A stretch of 64,000 nucleotides of DNA. Origin: Sphingomonas sp. Leaf22 (GTDB lineage: Bacteria; Pseudomonadota; Alphaproteobacteria; Sphingomonadales; Sphingomonadaceae). Every line of letters begins with the position of its first letter. The first letter of the stretch is position 1. The position numbers and the translations under genes were made by a program. The stretch spans positions 230-64,229 of the forward strand of contig NZ_LMKP01000034.1 in NCBI RefSeq assembly GCF_001421715.1. Direction: 5' to 3'. Positions 25,768 to 35,181 of the stretch are shown here, one piece after another. The notes beneath the pieces are model-generated. The model ran no database searches and was not told the DNA's origin. It was given only the letters and a program-made list of their open reading frames with translations.

Positions 25768-27513
25768 TTACACCAGCGCCTTGGCTTCGTCGTCCATTTC
25801 GCCCGAGACTTCGTTCGCCTGCAGGATCATGTCGGTATGCGCCGCGCCGCTGGGGATCATCGGGAAGCAGTTGGCCAGCTTCGCCACCATGCAGTCAACG
25901 ATCACCGGGCCGTCATGGTCGAGCATGGCCTGAATCCCGTCCTCCAGCTGGTCGGGCGTTTCGATGCGAATACCCTTCCAGCCATATGCCTCGCCCAGCT
26001 TTACGAAGTCGGGCAGCGAGTCCGAATAGCTGCTCGAATAGCGCGAGCTGTAGGTCAGCTCCTGCCACTGGCGGACCATGCCCATATATTCGTTGTTGAG
26101 GATGAAGATCTTCACCGGCAGCCGGTACTGCGTCGCCGTCGCCAGCTCCTGAATGTTCATCTGGATCGACGCCTCGCCGGCGATGTCGATGCACAGCGCC
26201 CCCGGATTTCCGAGCTGCGCACCGATCGCGGCGGGCAGGCCATAGCCCATCGTGCCGAGACCGCCGCTGGTCAGCCACTTGTTCGGTGCTTCGAAGCCGA
26301 AATGCTGGGCCGCCCACATCTGATGCTGGCCGACCTCGGTCGAGATGATCGGCGCGCGATGTTTGGTCGCGGCGTACAGCGCCCGGATCGCGCGCTGCGG
26401 CATGATTTCCTTGGTCGATTCCGGGAAGTCGAGGCAACGCTTGGCGCGCCAGCCCTCGATCTTCGCCCACCACGCCTTCAGGTCGGGCTTGGGATGCTGG
26501 CGCGATTTCCACACCCGCACCATGTCCTCCATCGCGTGGCCGGCATCGGCGATGATGCCCAGATCGGCGCGCACGATCTTGTTCACGCTCGACCGGTCGA
26601 TATCGATATGGACCTTGCGGCTGCGCGGGCTGAAGGCATCGAGCCGCCCGGTCACCCGGTCGTCGAAGCGCGCACCGATGGCGATGACCAGATCGGCCTC
26701 GTTCATCGCCATATTCGCTTCATAGGTGCCGTGCATCCCCAGCATCCCCAGCCAGCTCGGGCTGGAAGCGGGCAGGGCACCGAGACCCATCAACGTCGAG
26801 GTGACCGGCGCACCCGACACCCGGACCAGTTCACGCAGCAGTTGCGACGCGCCCGGACCCGAATTGATGATGCCGCCGCCGGTATACAGCACCGGCCGCT
26901 CGGCCGCCGCCAGCATGTCGACGACCTGCTCGATCTGCGCCCGGTCGGCCTTCACCTTCGGACGATAGGTCTTGTGCTGGATCGGGCCGGGCTTGGTGTA
27001 GCGCGCGGTCGCGACCTGCACGTCCTTGGGAATGTCGACCACGACCGGGCCGGGGCGGCCGGCGGTGGCGATATGGAACGCCTCGTGAATGACGTGGCCG
27101 AGCCTGGCCGGGTCCTTCACCAGATAATTGTGCTTGCAGCAGTGGCGCGTGATGCCGACGGTATCGGCCTCCTGAAACGCGTCGGTGCCGATCAGGGCGG
27201 TCGGGACCTGTCCGGTGATGACGACCATCGGGATCGAATCGAGCAGCGCGTCGGTGATGCCGGTAATCGCGTTCGTCGCCCCCGGACCCGAGGTGACGAG
27301 CACGACGCCCGGCTTGCCCGTCGAGCGAGCATAGCCCTCCGCCGCATGGGTCGCGGCCTGTTCGTGGCGGACGAGGATGTGCTTGATCCGGCTGTGTTCG
27401 AACAACGCGTCGTAGATCGGCAGCACCGCGCCGCCGGGATAGCCGAATACGACTTCCACGCCGAGGTCGACGAGGGCCTCGACCAAAATGGCGGCTCCAC
27501 TCTTCTCGGTCAT
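25768..27513 (-). CDS. ilvB: Acetolactate synthase large (catalytic) subunit
   Basis: The ThDP enzyme condenses pyruvate or 2-oxobutyrate. The 581-residue protein has the three TPP-family domains. The activating glutamate lies in RHEQAATHAAEGYARSTG. FAD/quinone-domain sequence follows in the middle, and the C-terminal Mg/ThDP motif is IDIAGEASIQMN through NNEYMGMVRQWQEL. The usual GDGS or GDAS reads GEAS here, a conservative Asp-to-Glu change at a metal ligand. GGAG lies before the ATG. It is first in the operon with ilvN and ilvC. Confidence 0.96.
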   Translation of the reverse strand: MTEKSGAAILVEALVDLGVEVVFGYPGGAVLPIYDALFEHSRIKHILVRHEQAATHAAEGYARSTGKPGVVLVTSGPGATNAITGITDALLDSIPMVVITGQVPTALIGTDAFQEADTVGITRHCCKHNYLVKDPARLGHVIHEAFHIATAGRPGPVVVDIPKDVQVATARYTKPGPIQHKTYRPKVKADRAQIEQVVDMLAAAERPVLYTGGGIINSGPGASQLLRELVRVSGAPVTSTLMGLGALPASSPSWLGMLGMHGTYEANMAMNEADLVIAIGARFDDRVTGRLDAFSPRSRKVHIDIDRSSVNKIVRADLGIIADAGHAMEDMVRVWKSRQHPKPDLKAWWAKIEGWRAKRCLDFPESTKEIMPQRAIRALYAATKHRAPIISTEVGQHQMWAAQHFGFEAPNKWLTSGGLGTMGYGLPAAIGAQLGNPGALCIDIAGEASIQMNIQELATATQYRLPVKIFILNNEYMGMVRQWQELTYSSRYSSSYSDSLPDFVKLGEAYGWKGIRIETPDQLEDGIQAMLDHDGPVIVDCMVAKLANCFPMIPSGAAHTDMILQANEVSGEMDDEAKALV

Positions 27514-27568
27514 GGGTCTTCAACTCCTCAATATTTTCGCAGGCGCGAATAGCACCGTTGGAGCAGCG

Positions 27569-27597
27569 TCGCTAGTCGCCATAAATGTACGTGTCAA
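27569..27597 (-). promoter_or_regulatory. Candidate sigma-70 promoter of ilvBNC
   Basis: On the minus strand TTGACA (27592-27597) is a perfect -35 box. After a 17-base spacer comes TAGCGA (27569-27574), a weak -10. It lies 56 bases upstream of ilvB and starts just after the miaA stop, so ilvB would have its own promoter. No leader peptide or attenuator is seen in the short 5' region. Confidence 0.45.
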
Positions 27598-27603
27598 CCA
27601 TCT

Positions 27604-28533
27604 TTAACGTAATAAAATGTCGAATTGACATGATAACGCGCATGTTTCGGTTTCGCTGGTGCGAAGCCAATCGGCCGGTGGCTGGTTGCGGAACCATGTA
27701 TACTGCCGTTTGGCATATTGCCGCGTTGCGAAGCGCGCTTCGCGCAGTGCTTCATCGCGGGTCCATTCACCCTTTTGCCAGCGTTCGATCTCGATCACGC
27801 CGATGGCGCGGCGGACAGAAGCCTGTGGCGCGATGTCGTTGCGCGCCAGCAACGTGGCGACTTCCTCGACTGCCCCGCCGTCGAACATGGCTGACAAGCG
27901 GCGGTCGCAGCGTCCGGTCAGCCAGTCGCGTTCGGGCAGCAGGATCATGGTCGACAGCGTGATGCGGTCGCCGATCCCGCCGGTCCGGTCGCGCTGCCAG
28001 TCGGCCAGCGTCCGACCGGTCGATCGCACCACTTCCAGCGCGCGGGCAATGCGGGTGGTGTCGGCCGGGTTCAGCCGGGCGGCGGCTGCCGGATCGGCGA
28101 CGCTGAGCGCCTCGGTTGCCTCGGCCACCGGCAGCGCACGGACGGCCTTGCGGATGGCGGGATCGATCTCGGGGACGGGCGCGATGCCGTCGATCAGGGT
28201 CCGCAGATACAGGCCGGTGCCGCCGACCAGCACCGGCAGCTTGCCTGCTGCATGTGCGGCGTTGATCTCGCGGATCGCGTCCTTCGCCCATGCCGGCGCG
28301 GAATAGCTGTTTGCGCCGTCGACATGGCCGAACAGGCGGTGCGGTGCCTGCGCTTCTTCATAGGGCGACGGGCGCGCGGAAAGGATGCGCAGGTCGCGAT
28401 ACACTTGTGCGCTGTCGGCATTGATGACGACGCCGTCATGCGCCCGGGCGACCGCGATCGCCAGCGCGGACTTGCCGCTGGCGGTCGGGCCTGCGATGAG
28501 CGCGACCCTCGGACGGTCAGGAGATTTCGCCAT
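27604..28533 (-). CDS. miaA: tRNA dimethylallyltransferase
   Basis: MiaA adds a dimethylallyl group to A37 of tRNAs reading UNN codons. The 309-residue protein has the P-loop GPTASGKS (15-22), [12 protein letters not shown] (substrate DSxQvY motif), [13 protein letters not shown] and the C-terminal [13 protein letters not shown]. The start at 28533 is set by family alignment; its ATG is the complement of the serB ATG in the same CATG. The last ~15 residues ([11 protein letters not shown]) look unrelated to the family. Confidence 0.94.
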   Translation of the reverse strand: MAKSPDRPRVALIAGPTASGKSALAIAVARAHDGVVINADSAQVYRDLRILSARPSPYEEAQAPHRLFGHVDGANSYSAPAWAKDAIREINAAHAAGKLPVLVGGTGLYLRTLIDGIAPVPEIDPAIRKAVRALPVAEATEALSVADPAAAARLNPADTTRIARALEVVRSTGRTLADWQRDRTGGIGDRITLSTMILLPERDWLTGRCDRRLSAMFDGGAVEEVATLLARNDIAPQASVRRAIGVIEIERWQKGEWTRDEALREARFATRQYAKRQYTWFRNQPPADWLRTSETETCALSCQFDILLR

Positions 28534-29413
28534 GTTCATCGCCACGCTGATAGCAGCCGAATCGATCGCCGCGGGCGATATTTCCGCCGCCGCCGATCGG
28601 CTGGACGTGGCCGGCTGTCTGGTCGAGGGCTGGACGTGGATCGACGAAGGCCGCGCCGCCGATATCCGGTTCGCCAGCGATGCCGCCGCAGCGCGGGGCG
28701 CGATCGAAGGCCTTGTTGCCGGCACCGACGTCGCGGTGCAGCCCGCCGCCAATCGCGAGAAGACGCTGCTGGTCGCCGACATGGATTCGACGATGATCAC
28801 CGTCGAATGCATCGACGAACTAGCCGACTATGCCGGGATCAAGGCGCAGATCGCCGAGGTGACCGAACGGGCAATGCGCGGCGAACTCGACTTCGCCTCG
28901 GCGCTCGATGCCCGCGTCGCCCTGTTGGCAGGGCTGGAGGAAAGCGCGATCCAGCGGTGCCTCGACGAACGCGTCAAGCTCATGCCGGGGGCCAAGACGC
29001 TAATCCGGACGATGCGTGCTCGCGGCGCAACGACGATTCTCGTGTCGGGCGGCTTCACCCGTTTTGCCGAGCCGGTCGGCACCGAACTAGGTTTCGACCG
29101 GATGATCGCCAACCGCTTGCTGATCGAGGATGGCAAGCTGACCGGCAAGGTCGCGAAGCCGATCGTCGATGCGACGACGAAGGAAGTCACGCTGCTGGGT
29201 GCGATCGATGAACTCGGCATCGACGGGCAATCGACGCTGGCGGTCGGCGACGGGGCCAACGACCTGCCGATGATCCGCCGCGCGGGGCTGGGCGTCGCCT
29301 ATCACGCCAAGCCGATCGTCGCTGCCGAGGCAGGGGTGCGGATCGACCATAATGACCTGACCGCATTGCTGTATATGCAGGGGATCGCGCCATCGGAGTG
29401 GGTGCGCGGCTGA
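28532..29413 (+). CDS. serB: Phosphoserine phosphatase
   Basis: SerB removes phosphate from O-phosphoserine, the last step of serine synthesis. The 293-residue protein has an N-terminal ACT-like part (1-75). A HAD phosphatase follows with [11 protein letters not shown] (nucleophile D83, acid D85), [14 protein letters not shown] and [17 protein letters not shown] lies seven bases before the ATG at 28532, a strong ribosome-binding site. Its start overlaps the miaA start by two bases on the opposite strand. Confidence 0.96.
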   Translation: MFIATLIAAESIAAGDISAAADRLDVAGCLVEGWTWIDEGRAADIRFASDAAAARGAIEGLVAGTDVAVQPAANREKTLLVADMDSTMITVECIDELADYAGIKAQIAEVTERAMRGELDFASALDARVALLAGLEESAIQRCLDERVKLMPGAKTLIRTMRARGATTILVSGGFTRFAEPVGTELGFDRMIANRLLIEDGKLTGKVAKPIVDATTKEVTLLGAIDELGIDGQSTLAVGDGANDLPMIRRAGLGVAYHAKPIVAAEAGVRIDHNDLTALLYMQGIAPSEWVRG

Positions 29414-29530
29414 TCGCCGCGCGCGAACGGTATTACCACGCGTCGCGAGCGGCCGTCACATTGCGATGTCGGCGCAGGCTTGCGGCAGCCCGAGCGCCGA
29501 TCTGCGCCATCAGCAGCAGCGCGGCGGGGA

Positions 29531-30421
29531 TTACCGCTTTACCGGGACGCAGGTCGTCGGGCGGATCGTGGCGCAGGCGCGGGTCGCCTCGGCGCTGCTG
29601 GCGAATGGGCCGATCTGCAACCGGGTGACGCCGCCGGCATCGTCGTAAAAGGGCTGTCGGCCCGTGAACTTGCCCGCGACCTCGGTCCATAGCCGCCGCG
29701 CATTGCCCGCATCGCGGAACGCGCCGAGTTGCACCCGCCAGTTGCCGGTGGCGACCGGAGACGCTGGCGGAGCGGCGCGAGGGACCGGCCTGGGGGCGGG
29801 GGAGGCCTTGGCGACCTGCGTTGCCTTGGGTAGCTCGGGCGTGGCGGGCAGGGCGGGGCGTCCGGCATTCCGCTCCAGATCGCGCGCCATCGCCAGCGCC
29901 GCCTGCCGGTCGGGCAGCGGGACATACCGGTCCATCTGCGCCAGCGTCGCCGCCGCCTGCGGCAGTCCCGCCGACGATGCGCGCGTCATCAACGCATAGG
30001 CGCGCCGCCAGTCCTTCGGCACGGCGTCGCCGTTGAAGAGCATCGTCCCGAGGACGAACTGGCTTCTCGCCTCGCCGCGGTTTGCCGATTTTTCGAGCCA
30101 TTGAACGGCTTCGGGGCGTTTGCCGTTCTGGAAAAGGATCAGGCCGTAATTTTCCTCGGCCTGCCGGTGCCCCTGTTGTGCGGCGCGGGCATACCATTGT
30201 TCGGCTTCGGTCAGGTTCATTGGCACGCCGCGACCGAGCTTATAGGCCTGCCCCAGATTAAACTGCGCATCGGCATCGCCCGCGACCGCCGGTTCGCGCC
30301 ATTCGCCGACCGCCGTCGTCCAGTCGCCCCGCGCCCACGCCTCCACGCCAGCCTTCACATCGGCAAGCGCCGGCACCGCCAGCATCGTCGCCGCCAGAGC
30401 CGCCCCCATCGCACCGCGCAT
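29531..30421 (-). CDS. Periplasmic Sel1-repeat protein with C-terminal SPOR domain
   Basis: The 296-residue protein has a signal peptide (MRGAMGAALAATMLAVPALA). At least three Sel1-like repeats follow, for example DADAQFNLGQAYKLGRGVP, QAEENYGLILFQNG and SQFVLGTMLFNGDAVP. A Pro/Ala linker leads to a SPOR domain (NWRVQLGAFRDAGNARRLW through TRLQIGPF). SPOR domains bind peptidoglycan stripped of peptides at division sites. The start at 30421 has AAGGGGG six bases upstream, better than 30442. It is divergent from the ParA-like gene. Confidence 0.85.
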   Translation of the reverse strand: MRGAMGAALAATMLAVPALADVKAGVEAWARGDWTTAVGEWREPAVAGDADAQFNLGQAYKLGRGVPMNLTEAEQWYARAAQQGHRQAEENYGLILFQNGKRPEAVQWLEKSANRGEARSQFVLGTMLFNGDAVPKDWRRAYALMTRASSAGLPQAAATLAQMDRYVPLPDRQAALAMARDLERNAGRPALPATPELPKATQVAKASPAPRPVPRAAPPASPVATGNWRVQLGAFRDAGNARRLWTEVAGKFTGRQPFYDDAGGVTRLQIGPFASSAEATRACATIRPTTCVPVKR

Positions 30422-30574
30422 CCAAGTCCCCCTTGCGATCATCGCCGTCCATTATCAGCGCTTGCCGGTCGGCGGAACGGCTTTCGCGATCGGTCGCCTC
30501 CGTACGGGACGTTAACCGCATTTTAGGCCTGTCCGTGCCAATCCCGGCTGCAAGTGAAGGGAGACGTAAGCGGC

Positions 30575-31279
30575 ATGCGCGTTCTGGCGGTGGCATCGCA
30601 AAAGGGGGGATCGGGCAAGACGACATTGTCCGGGCATCTCGCCGTGCAGGCCGAACGGTCGGGCGCGGGTCCGGTCGTCATGGTCGACATCGATCCGCAA
30701 GGCTCGCTGGCCGACTGGTGGAACGCGCGCGTCACCGACGAACCGGCGTTCGCGCAGACGCTGGTCGCGCGGCTGGCGGCCGATCTGGAAACGCTGCGTG
30801 CCCATGGGTTCAAGCTGGCAGTGATCGATACCCCGCCGGCGATCACCATGGCGATCCAGAGCGTGATCGCCGTTGCCGAACTGATCGTGGTGCCGACCCG
30901 GCCCAGCCCGCACGACCTGCGCGCGGTCGGGGCGACCGTCGACCTGTGCGATCGTGCCGGCAAGCCGTTGGTCTTCGTGGTCAACGCGGCGACTCCGGGT
31001 GCGAAGATCACTGCGGAGGCGACGATGGCCCTGTCGCAACACGGCACGGTCGCACCGGTGACGGTCCATCACCGCGTCGATTTCGCATCGTCGATGGTCG
31101 ACGGGCGGACGGTCATGGAGATCGATCCGACGTCGAAGTCGAGCGCCGAAATCGAGGGGCTATGGAACTATATCCACGATCGCCTCGAAAAGAATTTCCG
31201 GCGTACCGTGTTCGCCGTGCCGACGTTGGCGGGTGGTCCGCGTCCTGCCGGGGGCTTCGGCCGTCGGGTGCGGGGCTAG
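30575..31279 (+). CDS. ParA/MinD-family ATPase (orphan, not chromosomal ParAB)
   Basis: The 234-residue protein has the deviant Walker A QKGGSGKTTL (signature K10, K15), Walker A' VDIDPQGSLADWW and Walker B LAVIDTPPAI. Such ATPases cycle on and off the nucleoid or membrane and position cargo. No parB with a ParB/Spo0J fold follows. Instead there is a small protein with a ribbon-helix-helix-like end, then a TPR/SPOR protein. A GTG at 30554 is an alternative start. The C-terminus after about 205 is Arg/Gly-rich (GGPRPAGGFGRRVRG). Confidence 0.85.
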   Translation: MRVLAVASQKGGSGKTTLSGHLAVQAERSGAGPVVMVDIDPQGSLADWWNARVTDEPAFAQTLVARLAADLETLRAHGFKLAVIDTPPAITMAIQSVIAVAELIVVPTRPSPHDLRAVGATVDLCDRAGKPLVFVVNAATPGAKITAEATMALSQHGTVAPVTVHHRVDFASSMVDGRTVMEIDPTSKSSAEIEGLWNYIHDRLEKNFRRTVFAVPTLAGGPRPAGGFGRRVRG

Positions 31280-31281
31280 CC

Positions 31282-31677
31282 ATGGCTACACCGCGCAATC
31301 CCACACAGATCAATCCCGGCCTGCTGGCCCGCAAGGGCGAGGCACGTCCGGCGATGCGCCCGCATGGGACCGGCGATGCGACCGATCCGGGTGACGATCT
31401 CGGCTGGAACGATCTGGGCGAGCCGACGATGCCGGTTCCCGCCGTCCTGCGCGAACGGGCGATGCTGCATGCCGCGCCGTCGGCGGAGGAAGGATCGATC
31501 GTCCTGACGCTCGATGCCGACCGGCTGTTGCGGTTGCGGCTGGCGGCGACGGTACGCAACCTTTCCCCGGAGGCGTTCGTTCGCGAAACGCTCGATCGGT
31601 CCCTCCCGTCGACCTCCGACATCGCGGCGCTCGTTCAGCGCCTTGCCCCCGATGGGGCCGCAAAGGGCACGCAATGA
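31282..31677 (+). CDS. Small protein with ribbon-helix-helix-like C-terminus, probable ParA partner
   Basis: The 131-residue protein starts two bases after the ParA-like stop and overlaps the next gene by four. Residues 1-65 look disordered and contain a basic stretch (NPGLLARKGEARPAMRP). Residues about 73-108 read IVLTLDADRLLRLRL, then AATVRNLSPEAFVRETL, a strand-helix-helix pattern like Arc/CopG proteins. Many orphan ParA systems use a small partner with a basic N-terminal peptide. The partnership here is inferred from position and pattern only. Confidence 0.65.
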   Translation: MATPRNPTQINPGLLARKGEARPAMRPHGTGDATDPGDDLGWNDLGEPTMPVPAVLRERAMLHAAPSAEEGSIVLTLDADRLLRLRLAATVRNLSPEAFVRETLDRSLPSTSDIAALVQRLAPDGAAKGTQ

Positions 31678-32909
31678 AGACCCATCTGCTCATCTCGGTC
31701 GGTCTGGCCACGGCGATGCTCGGCGGCTCGCTGGCACTGGTCGCCAGCGGGAGCGTGGCGGTGGCATCGTCCGAACAGACTATGGCGCAGAAGCTGGCGG
31801 GCAAGGCGGCCAAGGCGCTGGCGAAGCGGCACGGCGATGAAGCGGTGACCCTCGCCGAACAGGCGGTCACGCTCGCGCCGCGCGATCCCGGTTATCGCAC
31901 GCTGCTGGGCAAGGCCTATCTGCAGGCGGGGCGGTTCGCCTCGGCCACGCAGGCGTTCAGCGACGTGCTGGCGCTGAACCCGGCCGATGGTCGCGCCGCG
32001 CTGAACCTTGCGCTGGCGCAGACCGCGACCGGCGAATGGGTGGCGGCGCGCGAGACGCTGACCGCACATGCCGCGCGGATCGCCAATGCCGATCGCGGAC
32101 TGGCGCTGGCGCTGGCGGGTGATCCGGCCGGGGGGATCGCGTTGCTCAGCGAAGCGGCCCGCGATCCGGCGGCGACCGCGACGATGCGACAGAATCTTGC
32201 GCTCGCCCTTGCGCTCGATGGACGTTGGGTCGAAGCGCGGACCGTGGCGTCGGTCGACATGTCGCCCGAACAGGTCGATGCGCGACTGGTCGAATGGGCG
32301 GGTTTCGCGCGGCCGCAATCGGCGGCGCAGCAGGTCGCGGCACTGCTCGGCGTGACGCCGGCGGTCGATCGCGGGCAGCCGACGCAACTGGCATTGTCGG
32401 CACCGGGCGATGCCGCGCCGGTGGCGGTCGCGCTGGTCGAGCCGGTCCTTGTCGAGCCGGTAGCCGCGCCGACCGGGGTGGCGAGCGTGATCCGCCCGGC
32501 CATCACCTTCGCACCACGGCAGGAAATCGTGCAGGCGCTGCCGAGCGATTATCGAGGGGCCCGTGGCAGTTCGATCGGCCCGGTCCGCATGGCGGCGGCT
32601 CCGACATCGCGCGATGCCGGCGGCTATTATGTGCAGCTCGGTGCGTTCGATACCCCGGCGGTCGCCCGGTCCGCGTGGCGACGTTTGAGCCGAAACGTAC
32701 CCCGGCTTGCCGGAATGTCGCCACAGGGTATGCAAGCGAGCGTCCGTGGTGCCAGTTTCTACCGGCTGTCGGTCGGCGGTCTCGCCCATGCCGATGCCGC
32801 GGCGTTGTGCGGTCGCGTGCGGGCAAAGGGCGAACGCTGTTTCGTTCGTACCCACGCCGGCGAGCAACTGGCGAACTGGGCCCGCCCCGAACGCCTCGCC
32901 TCGCGCTGA
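31674..32909 (+). CDS. Exported TPR protein with C-terminal SPOR domain
   Basis: The 411-residue protein has an N-terminal hydrophobic export segment (LISVGLATAMLGGSLALVA). TPR-like helices at about 50-215 include DPGYRTLLGKAYLQAGRF and DGRAALNLALAQTATGEW. An Ala/Val/Pro-rich linker leads to a SPOR domain from GGYYVQLGAFDTPAVARSAW to FYRLSVGGL. It likely acts in the periplasm at the septum. Its ATGA overlap with the RHH-like gene puts the ParA-like ATPase, partner and SPOR protein in one unit. Confidence 0.82.
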   Translation: MKTHLLISVGLATAMLGGSLALVASGSVAVASSEQTMAQKLAGKAAKALAKRHGDEAVTLAEQAVTLAPRDPGYRTLLGKAYLQAGRFASATQAFSDVLALNPADGRAALNLALAQTATGEWVAARETLTAHAARIANADRGLALALAGDPAGGIALLSEAARDPAATATMRQNLALALALDGRWVEARTVASVDMSPEQVDARLVEWAGFARPQSAAQQVAALLGVTPAVDRGQPTQLALSAPGDAAPVAVALVEPVLVEPVAAPTGVASVIRPAITFAPRQEIVQALPSDYRGARGSSIGPVRMAAAPTSRDAGGYYVQLGAFDTPAVARSAWRRLSRNVPRLAGMSPQGMQASVRGASFYRLSVGGLAHADAAALCGRVRAKGERCFVRTHAGEQLANWARPERLASR

Positions 32910-32938
32910 ACCAGTTTCCCGAGCCTCTCCCAGGAGGA

Positions 32939-32973
32939 GGCGGCGCGTTCCCTTACAGGAACGCGCCGCCCTT
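32939..32973. terminator. Bidirectional terminator hairpin overlapping the pyrC' end
   Basis: A perfect 13-base-pair stem, GGCGGCGCGTTCC (32939-32951) and GGAACGCGCCGCC (32958-32970), has a six-base loop and is followed by CTTTA on the plus strand. It lies between convergent genes. Its right arm and loop include the pyrC' stop codon and last codons, so coding and terminator sequence are shared. Confidence 0.75.
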
Positions 32974-34155
32974 TATCACCCGGACCGCGCGGCCCTGCAC
33001 CGGCAGGCCGTCGAACGGCGTATTCGCCGCCTTGCCCGCCAGAGCGTCGGCGCGGACCTGCCACGGCGTATCCTGATCGACGACGATCAGGTCGGCGGGC
33101 GCTCCGGTGGCCAAGGTGCCGGTATCGAGGCCGAGCAGGCTTGCCGGGTTCCGCGCCAGCAGCGCGAAGAGGCGGTCGAGTTCGATCAGCCCGTCGCGAA
33201 CCAGCCCCAGCCCGAGCGCCAGCAGCGTCTCCGCCCCCGCCATGCCGGGTTCCGAATCGGCAAAGGGCAGGCGCTTGGCTTCGGGACCGCGCGGATCATG
33301 CCCCGAACACAGGACGTCGATCGTCCCGTCGGCCAGCGCGGCGCGCGCGGCGCGACGATCGCCTTCGTCGCGCAGCGGCGGCGAGAGATGGGCGAAGGTC
33401 CGGAAATCGCTCATCGCGATGTCGGAGAAATAGAGATGGGCGGGGGTGATGCCGCAGGTGACGCGAACGCCGCGTCGCTTGGCCGCCCGGATCAGGTCGA
33501 ACCCGGCGGCGGTCGTCACCTGCCGGAAATGCAGCCGCGCGCCGGTGTCTTCCGCCAGCATCAGGTCGCGCGCGATGGCCAGTGCTTCGGCGATGGCCGG
33601 CGCAGCGGGCAGGCCGAGCCGCGTTGCCGTCTCGCCGGACGTCGCCACCGCGTCGCCAGCAACGCCGCCGTCCTCGGCATGGGCGACTACGACCAGATCG
33701 CAGTCGCGGGCATAGGCCAGCACCTTTCGCATCACGCCGCTGTCGGCGATCCAGCGCCGCCCGGTCGCGACCGCCACCGCACCCGCTTCGGCATTGATCG
33801 CCATTTCGGCGAGGTCGGTGCCGCGCAGCCCCTGAGTCGCGGCCGATAGCGGGTGGATCCAGATATCGGGCTTGCCCATATGCGCTGCCCGCGCGACGAT
33901 GCCCGGATCGTCGAGCACCGGTGCCTGATCGGGCATCAGTCCGACGCGGACGATCCCGCCCGCCCGGCAGGCAGCGGCATCGATGCCGAACACGCCGAGA
34001 TCGACGATCGCGGGTGCCAGCAGCTTGCCGGTGATGTCGATGCGTTCGGCGTTCGAAACGTGCGAGGCGATCGTATCGCCGCTTACGGCCAGATCGCCGC
34101 TACGCACGCCGCTATCGGGACAAACCAGCGTGCCCCCGGTAAAGATCATGCTCAT
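32953..34155 (-). CDS. pyrC': Dihydroorotase-like protein PyrC', probably non-catalytic
   Basis: The 400-residue protein belongs to the class I dihydroorotase family by overall pattern and by its place after pyrB (4-base overlap). Key metal ligands are gone: the DxHxH segment reads [11 protein letters not shown], the usual second-site histidine in the HxxH region is Gln (HFRQVTTA), and the TDHAPH-like segment reads CSGHDP. As in Pseudomonas PyrBC', such inactive chains assemble with aspartate transcarbamoylase. A catalytic PyrC must then lie elsewhere. Confidence 0.88.
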   Translation of the reverse strand: MSMIFTGGTLVCPDSGVRSGDLAVSGDTIASHVSNAERIDITGKLLAPAIVDLGVFGIDAAACRAGGIVRVGLMPDQAPVLDDPGIVARAAHMGKPDIWIHPLSAATQGLRGTDLAEMAINAEAGAVAVATGRRWIADSGVMRKVLAYARDCDLVVVAHAEDGGVAGDAVATSGETATRLGLPAAPAIAEALAIARDLMLAEDTGARLHFRQVTTAAGFDLIRAAKRRGVRVTCGITPAHLYFSDIAMSDFRTFAHLSPPLRDEGDRRAARAALADGTIDVLCSGHDPRGPEAKRLPFADSEPGMAGAETLLALGLGLVRDGLIELDRLFALLARNPASLLGLDTGTLATGAPADLIVVDQDTPWQVRADALAGKAANTPFDGLPVQGRAVRVIKGGAFL

Positions 34156-35141
34156 GCCCAGCCCTCCACGCCACGGCTGCGCCGGGTCAGCACGTCGAGG
34201 CACGCCATGCGCACCGCGACGCCCATTTCGACCTGTTCGGTGATGGTCGAGCGTTCGGGATCGTCGGCGACGTCGCTGGTAATCTCAATCCCCCGGTTCA
34301 TCGGTCCCGGATGCATGACGATCGCGTGCGGCTCGGCCCGTTTCAGCCGTTCGCGGGTCAGGCCGTAGCGGAGGTGATATTCGCGGGTCGACGGAATGAA
34401 GCCGCCGTTCATCCGCTCATTCTGCAACCGCAGCATCATCACGACATCGGCCCCCTCCAGCGCGGCGTCGAAATCGGTGAAGGGGGTGACGCCCATCGAC
34501 TCGATCGCCTGCGGCATCAACGTCGTCGGCGCGACGACGCGGACTTCGGCGGCGAGGGTGGTGAGCGCGAGGATGTTCGACCGCGCGACCCGGCTGTGCA
34601 GGATGTCGCCACAGATCACGACGCGCCTATGGGCGATCTCCCCCAGCCGCCGGCGGATGGTCAGCGCATCCAGCAGCGCCTGGGTCGGATGTTCGTGCCA
34701 GCCGTCGCCGGCATTCAGCACCGGGCAATCGACCTTGTCGGCGATCAATTGCACCGCGCCTGACGAACCGTGGCGGATGACGATCACGTCGGCGCGCATA
34801 GCGTTCAACGTGACGGCGGTGTCGATCAGCGTCTCGCCCTTCTTCACGCTCGACTGGCCGGCGTGCATGTTGACCACGTCGGCCCCTAGCCGCTTGCCGG
34901 CGATCTCGAACGACAACAGCGTGCGCGTGCTGTTTTCGAAGAATGCGTTGATCTGCGTCACGCCGTCCAGCCGGTGGTCGCTGGGACCGCGGCTGCGATT
35001 GGCGTCGATCCATTGTTCGGCTTCGTCGAGCAGGAACAGGATCTCATGGGGCTGCAACCCCTCGATCCCGGTCAGGTGGCGATGCGGGAAAACGGCACCC
35101 CCATCGATCATGGCGGCGGGGCGGTGGTCTGAGCTATGCAT
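34152..35141 (-). CDS. pyrB: Aspartate carbamoyltransferase catalytic subunit
   Basis: PyrB makes carbamoyl aspartate in pyrimidine synthesis. The 329-residue protein has [13 protein letters not shown] (carbamoyl-phosphate site), [26 protein letters not shown] and [11 protein letters not shown]. Its extended N-terminus is typical of the class that associates with dihydroorotase-like chains. The ATG at 35111 is a possible shorter start. No pyrI regulatory chain is present. Confidence 0.95.
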   Translation of the reverse strand: MHSSDHRPAAMIDGGAVFPHRHLTGIEGLQPHEILFLLDEAEQWIDANRSRGPSDHRLDGVTQINAFFENSTRTLLSFEIAGKRLGADVVNMHAGQSSVKKGETLIDTAVTLNAMRADVIVIRHGSSGAVQLIADKVDCPVLNAGDGWHEHPTQALLDALTIRRRLGEIAHRRVVICGDILHSRVARSNILALTTLAAEVRVVAPTTLMPQAIESMGVTPFTDFDAALEGADVVMMLRLQNERMNGGFIPSTREYHLRYGLTRERLKRAEPHAIVMHPGPMNRGIEITSDVADDPERSTITEQVEMGVAVRMACLDVLTRRSRGVEGWA

Positions 35142-35181
35142 CGAGGCGACCGGTTAAGCCGGGCCACGCGCTCGCGCAAGG

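Noticed and set aside
27514..27603. Attenuator or leader peptide before ilvB (also looked for before leuA and trpG)
   Set aside because: No short frame with runs of branched-chain or Trp codons, and no paired terminator/antiterminator stems, were found.
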